DNA of 64,000 bases from Azotimanducus sp965199815 (GCA_965199815.1 CBDATE010000033.1:310001-374000); one strand, 5' to 3'; positions 53,705 to 62,725 are shown, counted from the first letter of the stretch. The notes: generated by a model not told the origin, from the sequence alone. A program made the numbers and translations.

Positions 53705-54277
53705 ATGCGACATCGCAAGAGTGGAAAACATCTGGGACGAACCAGTGCGCATCGCAAGGCGCTGATGCGCAATCTGTCGATTTCCCTGTTCGAGCACGAG
53801 ATGATCAAGACCACCCTGGCGAAGGCCAGGGAGCTGCGGCGGGTGGCCGAACCCCTGATCACACTCGCCAAGACGGACACGGTGGCGAACAGACGTCTGG
53901 CCTTTAATCGACTGCGTAACAAGGCCGCAGTTGGCAAGCTGTTCAACGAACTGGGGCCGAGATTCCGGGCGCGCCCCGGTGGCTATGCCCGGGTGCTCAA
54001 GATGGGGTTTCGTGCCGGCGACAGTGCTCCGATGGCACTGGTCGAGCTGCTCGACAGTGAGGCTGACACAGCCCCTGAAGCAATAACCGAACCAGCGACT
54101 GAATCTTCAGCTGCATCCGCAGGACAGCCCGAAGAATCCTCCACGAAGCTGGTTGCAAGCCTGGAAGGTGCGGAAGATGCCGCACCGGCAGAACCTCCAG
54201 GCGCATCGGAACAGACATCGGAGCAGGAATCGGAACAGACCACCCCGCCCGATAATCAGTCACACGAGAAACTCTGA
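53705..54277 (+). CDS. rplQ: 50S ribosomal protein L17 with a long acidic tail
   Basis: 190 residues against about 127. MRHRKSGKHLGRTSAHRKAL, RELRRVAEPLITLAKTD and RPGGYARVLKMGFRAGDSAP are the L17 core. From about residue 118 the tail is rich in Glu, Ala, Ser, Pro and Gln. The last codons (GAG AAA CTC TGA) come from a solo hairpin module, so the C-terminus EKL and the stop are repeat-derived. It overlaps the convergent uvrA by 22 bp. Confidence 0.96.
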   Translation: MRHRKSGKHLGRTSAHRKALMRNLSISLFEHEMIKTTLAKARELRRVAEPLITLAKTDTVANRRLAFNRLRNKAAVGKLFNELGPRFRARPGGYARVLKMGFRAGDSAPMALVELLDSEADTAPEAITEPATESSAASAGQPEESSTKLVASLEGAEDAAPAEPPGASEQTSEQESEQTTPPDNQSHEKL

Positions 54278-57138
54278 ACAACAGGATTCCCGAGCAGCGG
54301 CGCAAGAAATCTGCCCGTATGCGAAGACTCCACTTTCGCGATTGCTTCCGGCGGCCCTTCGGCAATCAGGCATCCGCCACCTGCGCCACCCTCCGGCCCG
54401 AGATCAATGATCCAGTCGGCCGTCTTGATGACCTCCAGGTTATGTTCAATGACCACTACCGTATTGCCCTGATCGCGCAAGCGCAGCAGCACCTCGAGCA
54501 ATGCCGAGATGTCCTGAAAGTGCAGGCCGGTTGTCGGCTCATCAAGCATGTAGAGGCAGCGGCCGGTCCCGCGCTTCGAGAGTTCTCTCGACAGCTTGAT
54601 ACGCTGCGCCTCACCACCGGAGAGCGTGGTAGCGCTTTGTCCGAGATGGATGTAGGAGAGGCCGACATCCATGAGTGTTTGCAGGCGGCGCGCGATATTT
54701 GGCACGGCGGAGAAAAATTCGAGCGCCTCCTCGACGGTCATTTCCAGCACTTCGTGAATGTTCTTGCCCTTGTAGGTCACGCTCAGGGTTTCGCGGTTAT
54801 ATCGTTTGCCATCGCACACCTCGCAGCGAACATAGAGGTCGGCAAGGAAGTGCATCTCCACCTTGATCAACCCGTCACCCTGGCAGTTTTCGCAGCGCCC
54901 GCCACGCACATTGAAGCTGAAGCGCCCCGGCTTGTAGCCCCTGGCGCGCGCTTCCGCGGTTTCGGCAAAGAGTTCGCGGATAGGTGTGAACAGATTGGTG
55001 TAGGTGGCCGGGTTGGACCTTGGGGTCCTGCCGATGGGGCTCTGATTCACTTCAATGAACTTGTCGATTTCATCAAGTCCCTTGATCTGCTTGTGCGGTG
55101 CAGGCGCGGGCGCGCTCGTGTGCTTGAGTGAACGGGCCAGTGCCGGGCCGAGGGTGTGGTTGATCAGGGTCGATTTGCCTGACCCTGACACGCCGGTCAC
55201 ACAGGTCATGAGCCCGAGCGGGATGCTGACATCGATTTGCTCGAGGTTGTTGCCGCTGGCACCGAGGATCCTGATCTCACGCTTTGGTACAGGTTTCAGG
55301 CGCCGTTCGGGCAGGGGAATCTGACGGCGACCACACAGATAATCGCCGGTGACCGACTCCCGACAGGCCATCACATCTGCGGGTGGGCCGCTTGCCACCA
55401 CCTGTCCGCCGTGCACACCGGCACCCGGACCCATATCCACCACGTAATCAGCCGCGCGAATGGCTTCTTCATCGTGCTCGACCACCAGTACCGTATTGCC
55501 GAGGTCGCGAAGACGGAGCAAGGTCGAGAGCAGGCGCTGATTGTCCCGTTGATGCAGGCCGATGGAGGGTTCATCAAGGATGTACATCACCCCGACCAGG
55601 CCAGCGCCTATCTGGCTGGCAAGCCGAATGCGCTGGGCTTCTCCACCGGACAGGGTTTCAGCGCTGCGATCAAGTGTGAGGTAGTTGAGGCCGACATTGA
55701 CGAGGAATCCGAGACGCCCGCGAATCTCCCGCAATATGCGCTCGGCGATTTCACCACGCGAACCCTGGAGCTGTAATTGTTCGAGCAGTGCAAGTGCAGA
55801 CTCTACCGAACCGGATGTGATCTCCGGCAGATTTTTGCCTGCAATAACCACATTGCGTGCCGATTCATTGAGTCTGGTGCCGCCACATGTCGGACAGGCG
55901 CGCGTGGAAAAATAGCTCTTCAGCGATTCCCTGACCGCTTCCGATTCAGTCTCCCGATAGCGTTTTTCCAGCAGTCCGACCACGCCGAGAAATGTGCGTT
56001 TTCTGCGAAAGCGCGTTCCCCGGTCGCTGACATACTCGAAATGGATCCGCTCGCGTGGCTGGCCGAACAGGATTGCTTCCCGGTGTTTTTTCGCGAGCTG
56101 CTTCCAGGGGGTGTCCATATCTATGGCATAGTGCTTGCACACCGACTTGAGCAGGTGGAAATACCACTTGTTGCGCTTGTCCCAGCCGCGCACCACGCCT
56201 TCGTTGATGGACAGACCCGGATCGGTGATGATGAGTTCAGGATCCACGAATCGACGCATACCGAGGCCATCGCAGTCCGCACAGGCCCCCGCCGGGTTGT
56301 TGAATGAAAACAGTCTGGGTTCAAGTTCCGGCAGACTGAAGCCACAGTGCGGGCAGGCGTAAAGATTGGACATCAGCAATTCGTCATGTTGGACATCCTG
56401 ATTCATGAAGGCCACCTGCGTATTGCCCCCGGACAGTTGCAGGGCGGTCTCGAAGGATTCGCTGAGCCGTTGCGCCTGGTCGCTGTTGACACGCAGACGG
56501 TCCACCACCACATCGATGCTGTGCTTCTTGTTCTTGTCGAGTGCCGGGACTTCTGACAGGTCCACGACTATGCCATCAATGCGTGCGCGGATGAAGCCCT
56601 TGCTCAGCAACTCCTGAAAAAGATGCAGATGTTCGCCCTTGCGCTCATTGACCACGGGGGCGAGCACCATGATGGCTTCGCCCTCCGGCAGGGCGAGCGT
56701 GGCATCAACCATTTGTGTCACGCTCTGTGCGCGCAGCACGACCTTGTGCTCGGGGCAGCGCGGCTCACCAACGCGCGCATAGAGCAGGCGCAGGTAATCA
56801 TATATTTCCGTGACCGTACCGACCGTGGACCTCGGGTTGTGGGATGTGGATTTTTGCTCGATGGAAATCGCCGGTGACAGGCCCTCGATATGGTCCACAT
56901 CCGGCTTGTTCATCACCGACAGGAACTGGCGCGCATAGGCAGAGAGGGATTCGACATAGCGCCGCTGCCCCTCTGCGTACAAGGTATCGAATGCCAATGA
57001 AGACTTGCCTGATCCGGAAAGGCCGGTGATGACAACGAATTGATCGCGCGGCAGGTCGAGGTTGATGTTTTGCAGGTTGTGTGTGCGTGCGCCGCGTACA
57101 GAGATATGTTTCAAGACATGTGGGTAAGGAATAGCCAA
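54256..57138 (-). CDS. uvrA: Excinuclease ABC subunit A
   Basis: 960 residues. Two ABC modules: Walker A GLSGSGKSSLAFDTLYAEGQ near residue 38 and GVSGSGKSTLINHTL near 650, signatures LSGGEAQRI in both halves, Walker B LLxLDEPTxGLH-type segments (MYILDEPSIGLHQRD; LYMLDEPTTGLHFQD) and zinc fingers (CPHCGFSLPE region; RCEVCDGKRYN). It recognises bulky DNA lesions with UvrB. No SOS-type LexA box (CTGT-N8-ACAG) is visible in the 104 bp upstream. The last ~9 residues (GNPVVQSFS) are encoded by a solo hairpin module; otherwise the length is near normal. Confidence 0.98.
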   Translation of the reverse strand: MAIPYPHVLKHISVRGARTHNLQNINLDLPRDQFVVITGLSGSGKSSLAFDTLYAEGQRRYVESLSAYARQFLSVMNKPDVDHIEGLSPAISIEQKSTSHNPRSTVGTVTEIYDYLRLLYARVGEPRCPEHKVVLRAQSVTQMVDATLALPEGEAIMVLAPVVNERKGEHLHLFQELLSKGFIRARIDGIVVDLSEVPALDKNKKHSIDVVVDRLRVNSDQAQRLSESFETALQLSGGNTQVAFMNQDVQHDELLMSNLYACPHCGFSLPELEPRLFSFNNPAGACADCDGLGMRRFVDPELIITDPGLSINEGVVRGWDKRNKWYFHLLKSVCKHYAIDMDTPWKQLAKKHREAILFGQPRERIHFEYVSDRGTRFRRKRTFLGVVGLLEKRYRETESEAVRESLKSYFSTRACPTCGGTRLNESARNVVIAGKNLPEITSGSVESALALLEQLQLQGSRGEIAERILREIRGRLGFLVNVGLNYLTLDRSAETLSGGEAQRIRLASQIGAGLVGVMYILDEPSIGLHQRDNQRLLSTLLRLRDLGNTVLVVEHDEEAIRAADYVVDMGPGAGVHGGQVVASGPPADVMACRESVTGDYLCGRRQIPLPERRLKPVPKREIRILGASGNNLEQIDVSIPLGLMTCVTGVSGSGKSTLINHTLGPALARSLKHTSAPAPAPHKQIKGLDEIDKFIEVNQSPIGRTPRSNPATYTNLFTPIRELFAETAEARARGYKPGRFSFNVRGGRCENCQGDGLIKVEMHFLADLYVRCEVCDGKRYNRETLSVTYKGKNIHEVLEMTVEEALEFFSAVPNIARRLQTLMDVGLSYIHLGQSATTLSGGEAQRIKLSRELSKRGTGRCLYMLDEPTTGLHFQDISALLEVLLRLRDQGNTVVVIEHNLEVIKTADWIIDLGPEGGAGGGCLIAEGPPEAIAKVESSHTGRFLAPLLGNPVVQSFSCD
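54266..54292 (+). repeat. Solo copy of hairpin module a within the rplQ/uvrA overlap
   Basis: GAGAAACTCTGAACAACAGG then ATTCCCG matches module a. It is coding on both strands: EKL-stop for rplQ, and the GNPVVQSFS end of UvrA, which parallels the GNSVIQSF reading of the other copies. It may serve as a two-way terminator. Confidence 0.8.
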
Positions 57139-57242
57139 CCGATTACATTACGGTGGGCAAGTGTCGCTTGTCAAAGCGAAGGGTTGTGTGGGATGTACAA
57201 TGAACGATGTATCAATTCAGGCACCTGGCCGCACGTATAGTT

Positions 57243-58517
57243 ATGAGAGACGAAACAGTAGCCATCCACGGCGGATATGCATCCGACCCCACCACCAGGG
57301 CGGTCGCGGCACCGATTTTTCAGACCGTCGCCTACGAGTTCGACGATGCACAGCACGGTGCGGACCTGTTCAATCTGGTCGTGCCCGGCAACATCTATTC
57401 ACGCATCATGAACCCCACCAATGATGTACTCGAGCAGCGCGTCACCCGGCTCGAAGGCGGCGTGGGTTCGCTCGCGGTCTCTGCAGGCAGCGCTGCCATC
57501 AACTACTCAATCCTCAACCTCGCTCGCGCGGGCGATAACGTGGTGTCGGTACCGCAGCTCTACGGGGGTACCTACACCCTGTTCGGGCACATGCTGCCTG
57601 CCCAGGGTATCGAGGTGCGCTTTGCAGCCGATGATTCGGTTGCCGCCCTCGAGGCGCTGGTCGATGCGCGCACCAAGGCCATCTTCATTGAAACCATCGG
57701 CAATCCGGCCGGGAACATCCCTGATATCGCGGCGATTGCAGACATGGCGCGCAGCCACGGAGTGGCCACCATCGCCGACAACACGGTGCCCACGCCCGCG
57801 TTGCTGAAGCCGTTCGAGCATGGCATCGACATAGTGGTGCATTCGCTCACCAAGTACATGGGCGGCCACGGCACCACGCTCGGCGGCATTCTGGTGGATT
57901 CCGGCAAATTTCCCTGGAGCCAACATGCTGCGCGCTATCCCGGATTCAATCAGCCCGAACCCTCCTATCACGGCGTGGTCTATACCGAGGCATTGGGGCC
58001 CGCAGCTTACATAGGCCGCGCGCGCACCGTGCCGCTGCGCAACACCGGGTCTGCACTCGCCCCCATGAACGCCTTCCTCATCATGCAGGGTATCGAAACC
58101 CTGTCATTGCGCATGGAACGCCATACATCCAACGCCCTGGCTGTAGCACAGTATCTTGAAGACCACCCCAAGGTGGACTGGGTGAGCTACGCCGGGCTGC
58201 CCGGCGACCGCTACCATGCTCTCGCAGAGCGTTATATGGGCGGCAAGCCATCGGGCATTCTCACCTTTGGCGTACAGGGCGGGTTTGCTGGCGGGGTCAG
58301 CTTCTACGATGCACTCAAGCTGTTCAAGCGCCTGGTCAACATCGGCGATGCCAAATCCCTGGCCTGTCACCCGGCTTCCACCACCCATCGTCAGTTGAGC
58401 GAGGAAGAACAGAAGTCGGTGGGGGTACGACCCGAGACCATGCGTCTTTCGGTGGGCATAGAACATATCGATGACATCATCGAAGATCTGGAGCAGGCGC
58501 TTCATCAGGTGGGTTGA
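57243..58517 (+). CDS. metY: O-acetylhomoserine aminocarboxypropyltransferase / sulfhydrylase
   Basis: 424 residues from ATG 57243. A PLP enzyme of the Cys/Met metabolism family: ETVAIHGGYASDPTTRAVA, NIYSRIMNPTNDVLEQRVTR, the SAGSAAINYSILNL phosphate-binding loop region, NTVPTPALLKP, and the PLP-lysine motif VVHSLTKYMGGHGTTLGG near residue 205. The length of about 425 and the long segment before the C-terminal half favour the sulfhydrylase (MetY/Met17) over MetB or MetZ. It forms homocysteine from O-acetylhomoserine and sulfide and so feeds MetK through methionine. Divergent from uvrA. Confidence 0.93.
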   Translation: MRDETVAIHGGYASDPTTRAVAAPIFQTVAYEFDDAQHGADLFNLVVPGNIYSRIMNPTNDVLEQRVTRLEGGVGSLAVSAGSAAINYSILNLARAGDNVVSVPQLYGGTYTLFGHMLPAQGIEVRFAADDSVAALEALVDARTKAIFIETIGNPAGNIPDIAAIADMARSHGVATIADNTVPTPALLKPFEHGIDIVVHSLTKYMGGHGTTLGGILVDSGKFPWSQHAARYPGFNQPEPSYHGVVYTEALGPAAYIGRARTVPLRNTGSALAPMNAFLIMQGIETLSLRMERHTSNALAVAQYLEDHPKVDWVSYAGLPGDRYHALAERYMGGKPSGILTFGVQGGFAGGVSFYDALKLFKRLVNIGDAKSLACHPASTTHRQLSEEEQKSVGVRPETMRLSVGIEHIDDIIEDLEQALHQVG

Positions 58518-58526
58518 TGCCGGGGC

Positions 58527-59237
58527 GTGGACGGTGCGAGTTTGCATCCATCCCGGACAATAGCGCCGGTGCCCGTGAGTGATGCCGAGGTCACGGAGCA
58601 TGTGCTGCACATGGCGGCGTTGCAGGAATGCCTCAATCTGCAGATTCATTCGCACTGGCGAACACAGGGATACGCCTACTATCGTGCTATCTGGGTGGAG
58701 TGTGCGGAGTTGCTTGACCACTATGGATGGAAATGGTGGAAGCGACAGGACGCTGACCTTGATCAGGTGCGGCTGGAAATCGTTGACATCTGGCACTTCG
58801 GCCTGAGTCAGCTCCTGCGCGAAGGTCGGGTTGACGCGCGGGCTGGCCGGGTGGCACCCGAGGTAGTGTCAGCCATGCGCCTCCCGGATGTGCATAAGGA
58901 CGAGGATTTTCCGCGCTCGGTGGAACGCCTGGCCGAATCTTCGCTGGTGGGCAGGGGGTTCGATGTGCCCGCCTTCGCGTCCTTGCTGGCCAGCCTGCCG
59001 ATGCGCCTCGATGAACTCCATGGCCTCTACATGGGCAAGAATCTGCTCAATCGCTTCCGACAGTCGCAGGGGTATCAGGAGGGGCGCTATGTGAAGGTCT
59101 GGCAGGGGCGTGAGGACAACGAACATCTGGTGGATGTGCTCGCCACACTCGACCCGCTTGATGCGGACTTCGAGGCCAGCCTCATGCTGGCGCTCGAGCG
59201 CCGCTATGCCGAGCGCGAAGCAGACTCTTCGTTATGA
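58527..59237 (+). CDS. Dimeric (all-alpha) dUTP diphosphatase
   Basis: 236 residues from GTG 58527; GTG 58575 is an alternative that fits better. Helical NTP-pyrophosphatase motifs: AIWVECAELLDHYGWKWWK (ExxE-type), LEIVDIWHFGL (ExxD) and the C-terminal NRFRQSQGYQEGRYVKVWQG followed by REDNEHL, which match the dimeric dUTPase family known from trypanosomatids, phages and some bacteria. It hydrolyses dUTP to dUMP. Its 3' 287 bp are duplicated at 60419-60771. Confidence 0.88.
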   Translation: MDGASLHPSRTIAPVPVSDAEVTEHVLHMAALQECLNLQIHSHWRTQGYAYYRAIWVECAELLDHYGWKWWKRQDADLDQVRLEIVDIWHFGLSQLLREGRVDARAGRVAPEVVSAMRLPDVHKDEDFPRSVERLAESSLVGRGFDVPAFASLLASLPMRLDELHGLYMGKNLLNRFRQSQGYQEGRYVKVWQGREDNEHLVDVLATLDPLDADFEASLMLALERRYAEREADSSL

Positions 59238-59305
59238 CGCTGTGTTATGACGATTGTCGAGTCAGTGCGCCAATTCGTGGCTCGAGTCGTCCCCTGTTCA
59301 AGTCG

Positions 59306-59956
59306 TCACGCGCTCGCTCTGGCGGCCTTGATGCTCGCTCGCCCGGCGAGGGCGTGGTACCAGCGTTGCAGGTTTGGTTGCGTCTCTTTCGGGGTCACCT
59401 TCACCCACTTGACAAAGTCCACAGTCACCCAGGCAGTGATGTCGGCGTAGGAGAAGGTGTCGATAGCGAGAAATTCGCGGCCTGCCAGCTGTTCGTCGAG
59501 TGACTGCATGAACTGCCCGAGTCGCGCCCGCCCACGCTCGGCGAGTTCGGGAATCTGCGCGTAGCTCTCTGGTCCTGGCAGCGCCCGGTCCTTCATGCGC
59601 GGTGAGGAATTGCGCAGCGCTTCGGCCACCGCCATGAGGCCGCCCATTTCCGCTTGCACCGCGGCATTCACCACCCGTCCAAGTTCTTCCGGTGTGCGGC
59701 CAAAGAGGGCAGGCTCCGGGAAGGCGGCTTCCAGATAGTGCGCAATCGCCGCGTTCTGATTGAGCATGGTGCCGTCGTCGAGAATCAGGGCAGGCACAGT
59801 GCAACTCGGATTGATACGTCGGTAGGCTTCGGAAAGCTGCTCCCCGCTTCCGAGATTCACCTGAATACAGGTATAGTCGATACCCTTCTCGTGAAGGAAA
59901 ATTCTCGCTCGCAAGGGGCTCGGTGCGGCGGCGAAGTCGTAGAGTGTCAGTGGCAT
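59306..59956 (-). CDS. Glutathione S-transferase family protein, duplicate copy 1
   Basis: 216 residues from the ATG at 59956. The thioredoxin-like half has LTLYDFAAAPSPLRARIFLH, the glutathione-site VPALILDDGTMLNQNAAI near residue 52 and a helical C-terminal half with DTFSYADITAWVTVDF. It differs from the copy at 60840-61490 at three residues (Ala/Pro, Asp/Gly, Val/Ala). Because the Rieske gene in front is 5'-truncated, this copy may have lost its promoter. Confidence 0.9.
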   Translation of the reverse strand: MPLTLYDFAAAPSPLRARIFLHEKGIDYTCIQVNLGSGEQLSEAYRRINPSCTVPALILDDGTMLNQNAAIAHYLEAAFPEPALFGRTPEELGRVVNAAVQAEMGGLMAVAEALRNSSPRMKDRALPGPESYAQIPELAERGRARLGQFMQSLDEQLAGREFLAIDTFSYADITAWVTVDFVKWVKVTPKETQPNLQRWYHALAGRASIKAARASA

Positions 59957-60418
59957 GGGTTGCTTCCATTGAAGAGTTTGGGGAGATTCCGGCAATCCGT
60001 CTCGAGCAGCCGCTCGAGCCAGGCGTGAAAGCACTGACCGCCACCCTCATTGCGGCCGAACATGACAGTGGGTTTGAGTCCGGTTTCGAGTGCTCGCTGC
60101 TGACGAATGCCTGTGGCGTAGTCTTCTTCGCGGACGACATACTCAAGGAACTTGAATTGTTCGTTGGCGAGCGGAATAGCTTCTTCGTCGGGTTCCCGCT
60201 CCATCAGGTAATTCTGGATGGTGTAGGACTCGCCCGCTGATTCGCCCGGAAAGAGCTGCGAAATCATCACTCCGCGCCCGCCACCATCGAAGGAAGCGAT
60301 GGAGACATGCGGAAAAATGGTCCACACGCCCATGAGCATGGTGGCTGTATCCCACTCGTCGTGTGGCTTGTGATCGAATTCCGGAAGCAGCGGGTTGGGC
60401 GAACTCACTCGCTGGTGA
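59947..60418 (-). pseudogene. 5'-truncated Rieske oxygenase, duplicate
   Basis: The last ~157 codons of the Rieske gene (from RVSSPNPLLPEFDHKPHDEW onward) are present up to the duplication junction at 60418. The Rieske and iron-binding domains are missing. A frame continues upstream only through antisense of the duplicated dUTPase fragment, which would give a chimeric N-terminus with no meaning. A few substitutions against the intact copy (PEFDHK for LEFEHK; SAGESY for SPGESY). Confidence 0.9.
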
Positions 60419-60771
60419 GCAGGGGGTTCGATGTGCCCGCCTTCGCGTCCTTGCTGGCCAGCCTGCCGATGCGCCTCGATGAGCTCCATGGCCTCTACAT
60501 GGGCAAGAATCTGCTCAGGTTTTGGTCAAATCCGAACCGTCCCCACATCCAGCGGCTGTGAGAGAGGACGATAAGGAACAGCCATCGCTTCCGACAGTCG
60601 CAGGGGTATCAGGAGGGGCGCTATGTGAAGGTCTGGCAGGGGCGTGAGGACAACGAACATCTGGTGGATGTGCTCGCCACACTCGACCCGCTTGATGCGG
60701 ACTTCGAGGTCAGCCTCATGGTGGCGCTCGAGCGCCGCTATGCCGAGCGCGAAGCAGACTCTTCGTTATGA
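60419..60771 (+). pseudogene. dUTPase 3' fragment, duplicate, with a 66-bp insertion
   Basis: Begins GRGFDVPAFASLLASLPMRL as in the intact gene, is interrupted after GKNLL by a 66-bp insertion (60518-60583) that brings a TGA stop, then resumes at RFRQSQGYQEGRYVKVWQG to the normal end. The first ~140 codons are missing. Not functional. Confidence 0.9.
60518..60583. other. 66-bp insertion of unknown origin
   Basis: Starts GGTTTTGGTCAAATCCGAAC and ends GATAAGGAACAGCC. It has no match in the sister copy at 59048 and no direct repeat longer than one or two bases at its edges. I recognise no known element. Confidence 0.8.
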
Positions 60772-60839
60772 CGCTGTGTTATGACGATTGTCGAGTCAGT
60801 GCGCCAATTCGTGGCTCGAGTCGTCCCGTGTTCAAGTCG

Positions 60840-61490
60840 TCACGCGCTCGCTCTGGCGGCCTTGATGCTCGCTCGCCCGGCGAGGGCGTGGTACCAGCGT
60901 TGCAGGTTTGGTTGCGTCTCTTTCGGGGTCACCTTCACCCACTTGGCAAAGTCCACAGTCACCCAGGCAGTGATGTCGGCGTAGGAGAAGGTGTCGATAG
61001 CGAGAAATTCGCGGCCTGCCAGCTGTTCGTCGAGTGACTGCATGAACTGCCCGAGTCGCGCCCGCCCACGCTCGGCGAGTTCGGGAATCTGCGCGTAGCT
61101 CTCTGGTCCGGGCAGCGCCCGGCCCTTCATGCGCGGTGAGGAATTGCGCAGCGCTTCAGCCACCGCCATGAGGCCGCCCATTTCCGCTTGCACCGCGGCA
61201 TTCACCACCCGTCCAAGTTCTTCCGGTGTGCGGCCAAAGAGGGGAGGTTCAGGGAAGGCGGCTTCCAGATAGTGCGCAATCGCCGCGTTCTGATTGAGCA
61301 TGGTGCCGTCGTCGAGAATCAGGGCAGGCACAGTGCAACTCGGATTGATACGTCGGTAGGCTTCGGAAAGCTGCTCTCCGCTTCCGAGATTCACCTGAAT
61401 GCAGGTATAGTCGATACCCTTCTCGTGAAGGAAAATTCTCGCTCGCAAGGGGCTCGGTGCGGCGGCGAAGTCGTAGAGTGTCAGTGGCAT
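60840..61490 (-). CDS. Glutathione S-transferase family protein, duplicate copy 2
   Basis: 216 residues, 98-99% identical to the copy at 59306-59956. This is the copy in the original context: its ATG overlaps the stop of the full Rieske gene by ten bases, so the two are translationally coupled. The fold features are those of copy 1. A GST next to a Rieske oxygenase and a thiolase suggests use of glutathione in breakdown of an aromatic or steroid-like compound, or in removing a reactive intermediate. Confidence 0.92.
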   Translation of the reverse strand: MPLTLYDFAAAPSPLRARIFLHEKGIDYTCIQVNLGSGEQLSEAYRRINPSCTVPALILDDGTMLNQNAAIAHYLEAAFPEPPLFGRTPEELGRVVNAAVQAEMGGLMAVAEALRNSSPRMKGRALPGPESYAQIPELAERGRARLGQFMQSLDEQLAGREFLAIDTFSYADITAWVTVDFAKWVKVTPKETQPNLQRWYHALAGRASIKAARASA

Positions 61491-62671
61491 GGGTTGCTTC
61501 CATTGAAGAGTTTGGGGAGATTCCGGCAATCCGTCTCGAGCAGCCGCTCGAGCCAGGCGTGAAAGCACTGACCGCCACCCTCATTGCGGCCGAACATGAC
61601 AGTGGGTTTGAGTCCGGTTTCGAGTGCTCGCTGCTGACGAATGCCTGTGGCGTAGTCTTCTTCGCGGACAACATACTCGAGGAACTTGAATTGTTCGTTG
61701 GCGAGCGGAATAGCTTCTTCGTCGGGTTCCCGCTCCATCAGGTAATTCTGGATGGTGTAGGACTCGCCCGGTGATTCGCCCGGAAAGAGCTGCGAAATCA
61801 TCACTCCGCGCCCGCCACCATCGAAGGAAGCGATGGAGACATGCGGAAAAATGGTCCACACGCCCATGAGCATGGTGGCCGTATCCCACTCGTCGTGTGG
61901 CTTGTGCTCGAATTCCAGAAGCAGCGGGTTGGGCGAACTCACTCGCTGGTGAGGGCCGAAGGCACGGTAGATGGCCTGGTTGGGCATCTGCGGGCCGAAC
62001 GTATCGCGGTGCAGCACCGGCAAGTGGTACAGATCCATGTAGCCGTCGTAGGCAATCTTCCAATTCGGGCCTTCGAGACGCCGTGAGGCGAACAGATGCC
62101 AGTCAGCAAACCCGAAGTGCGCCAGCAGCTCGTCATAGCCTGACAGGAAGTCGGAGATGGCGAGCGGCGAATTCGGATCCAGTGTTACCCAGACGAGGCC
62201 GGCGCTTTCCAGGGTGGGTAACTCGGGGAGCCCGTGGCAGGACTTGTCAATGTCTCCGAACTCGTGGTTGGAGAGGATGGCCTTCAGTTCGCCTCGGTCG
62301 TTATATGTCCAGGCATGATAGGGGCAGGAGAAACGCTTGGCATTGCCGGTTCCTGTCGGCAATATCTGCGACCCTCGATGCGAGCAGATGTTGAGGAAGC
62401 TGCGTACCTGCCCGTCCTGTCCGCGGGTGATGAAAAGCGGAACGCCAACGGCTTCCATGCACTTGTAGTCTCCCGGGTTCGGCAGTTCGCAACTCATGGC
62501 GAGCATGAGCGGCATGCGCCTGAACACCTGATTCACTTCCCGCGCCCAACGCTCCGGTTGGTAATAATGCTGCGCCGATATCTCTACGACCTTGTCGGCG
62601 AGCGGAATATCCCCGGACTTGACGTGTGCGAGATTCTGCTGCGCCATTTCGATCAGGAGTTCACGCGACAT
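61481..62671 (-). CDS. Rieske non-heme iron oxygenase, alpha subunit
   Basis: 396 residues. The Rieske [2Fe-2S] ligands are CSHRG near residue 95 and CPYHAW 20 residues later (C-x-H ... C-x2-H). The mononuclear iron facial triad lies in YDGYMDLYHLPVLHRD near 210 (two His), with a later Asp. The single-subunit architecture with a long C-terminal catalytic domain resembles ring-hydroxylating or carnitine/choline-type oxygenases; the substrate cannot be read. The reductase partner is not in the window. It follows the thiolase gene by 54 bp and precedes GST copy 2. Confidence 0.92.
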   Translation of the reverse strand: MSRELLIEMAQQNLAHVKSGDIPLADKVVEISAQHYYQPERWAREVNQVFRRMPLMLAMSCELPNPGDYKCMEAVGVPLFITRGQDGQVRSFLNICSHRGSQILPTGTGNAKRFSCPYHAWTYNDRGELKAILSNHEFGDIDKSCHGLPELPTLESAGLVWVTLDPNSPLAISDFLSGYDELLAHFGFADWHLFASRRLEGPNWKIAYDGYMDLYHLPVLHRDTFGPQMPNQAIYRAFGPHQRVSSPNPLLLEFEHKPHDEWDTATMLMGVWTIFPHVSIASFDGGGRGVMISQLFPGESPGESYTIQNYLMEREPDEEAIPLANEQFKFLEYVVREEDYATGIRQQRALETGLKPTVMFGRNEGGGQCFHAWLERLLETDCRNLPKLFNGSNPCH

Positions 62672-62725
62672 GATGCTGGCCTCTCGATGCAGGGTCTTGT
62701 GTGTCGGCAGCGGGATGTGCGAGGC

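Larger units (their letters stand above)
58951..60418. repeat. Tandem duplication, unit 1 (1468 bp)
   Basis: Contains the 3' part of the dUTPase gene, a GST gene and the 3' part of the Rieske gene. The unit repeats at 60419-61952 with only scattered substitutions. The junction at 60409-60418 joins the Rieske and dUTPase sequences at a shared TCGCTGGTG. Confidence 0.95.
60419..61952. repeat. Tandem duplication, unit 2 (1534 bp)
   Basis: Second copy of the unit described at 58951-60418. It is 66 bp longer, and the difference is fully accounted for by the insertion at 60518-60583. Confidence 0.95.

Noticed and set aside
57139..57242. Searched for a LexA box upstream of uvrA
   Set aside because: No CTGT-N8-ACAG-like palindrome is present in the intergenic region.
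59947..60489. A 180-codon Rieske-like open frame as a real gene
   Set aside because: Its N-terminus is antisense dUTPase sequence created by the duplication junction and it lacks both metal-binding domains; kept as a pseudogene.
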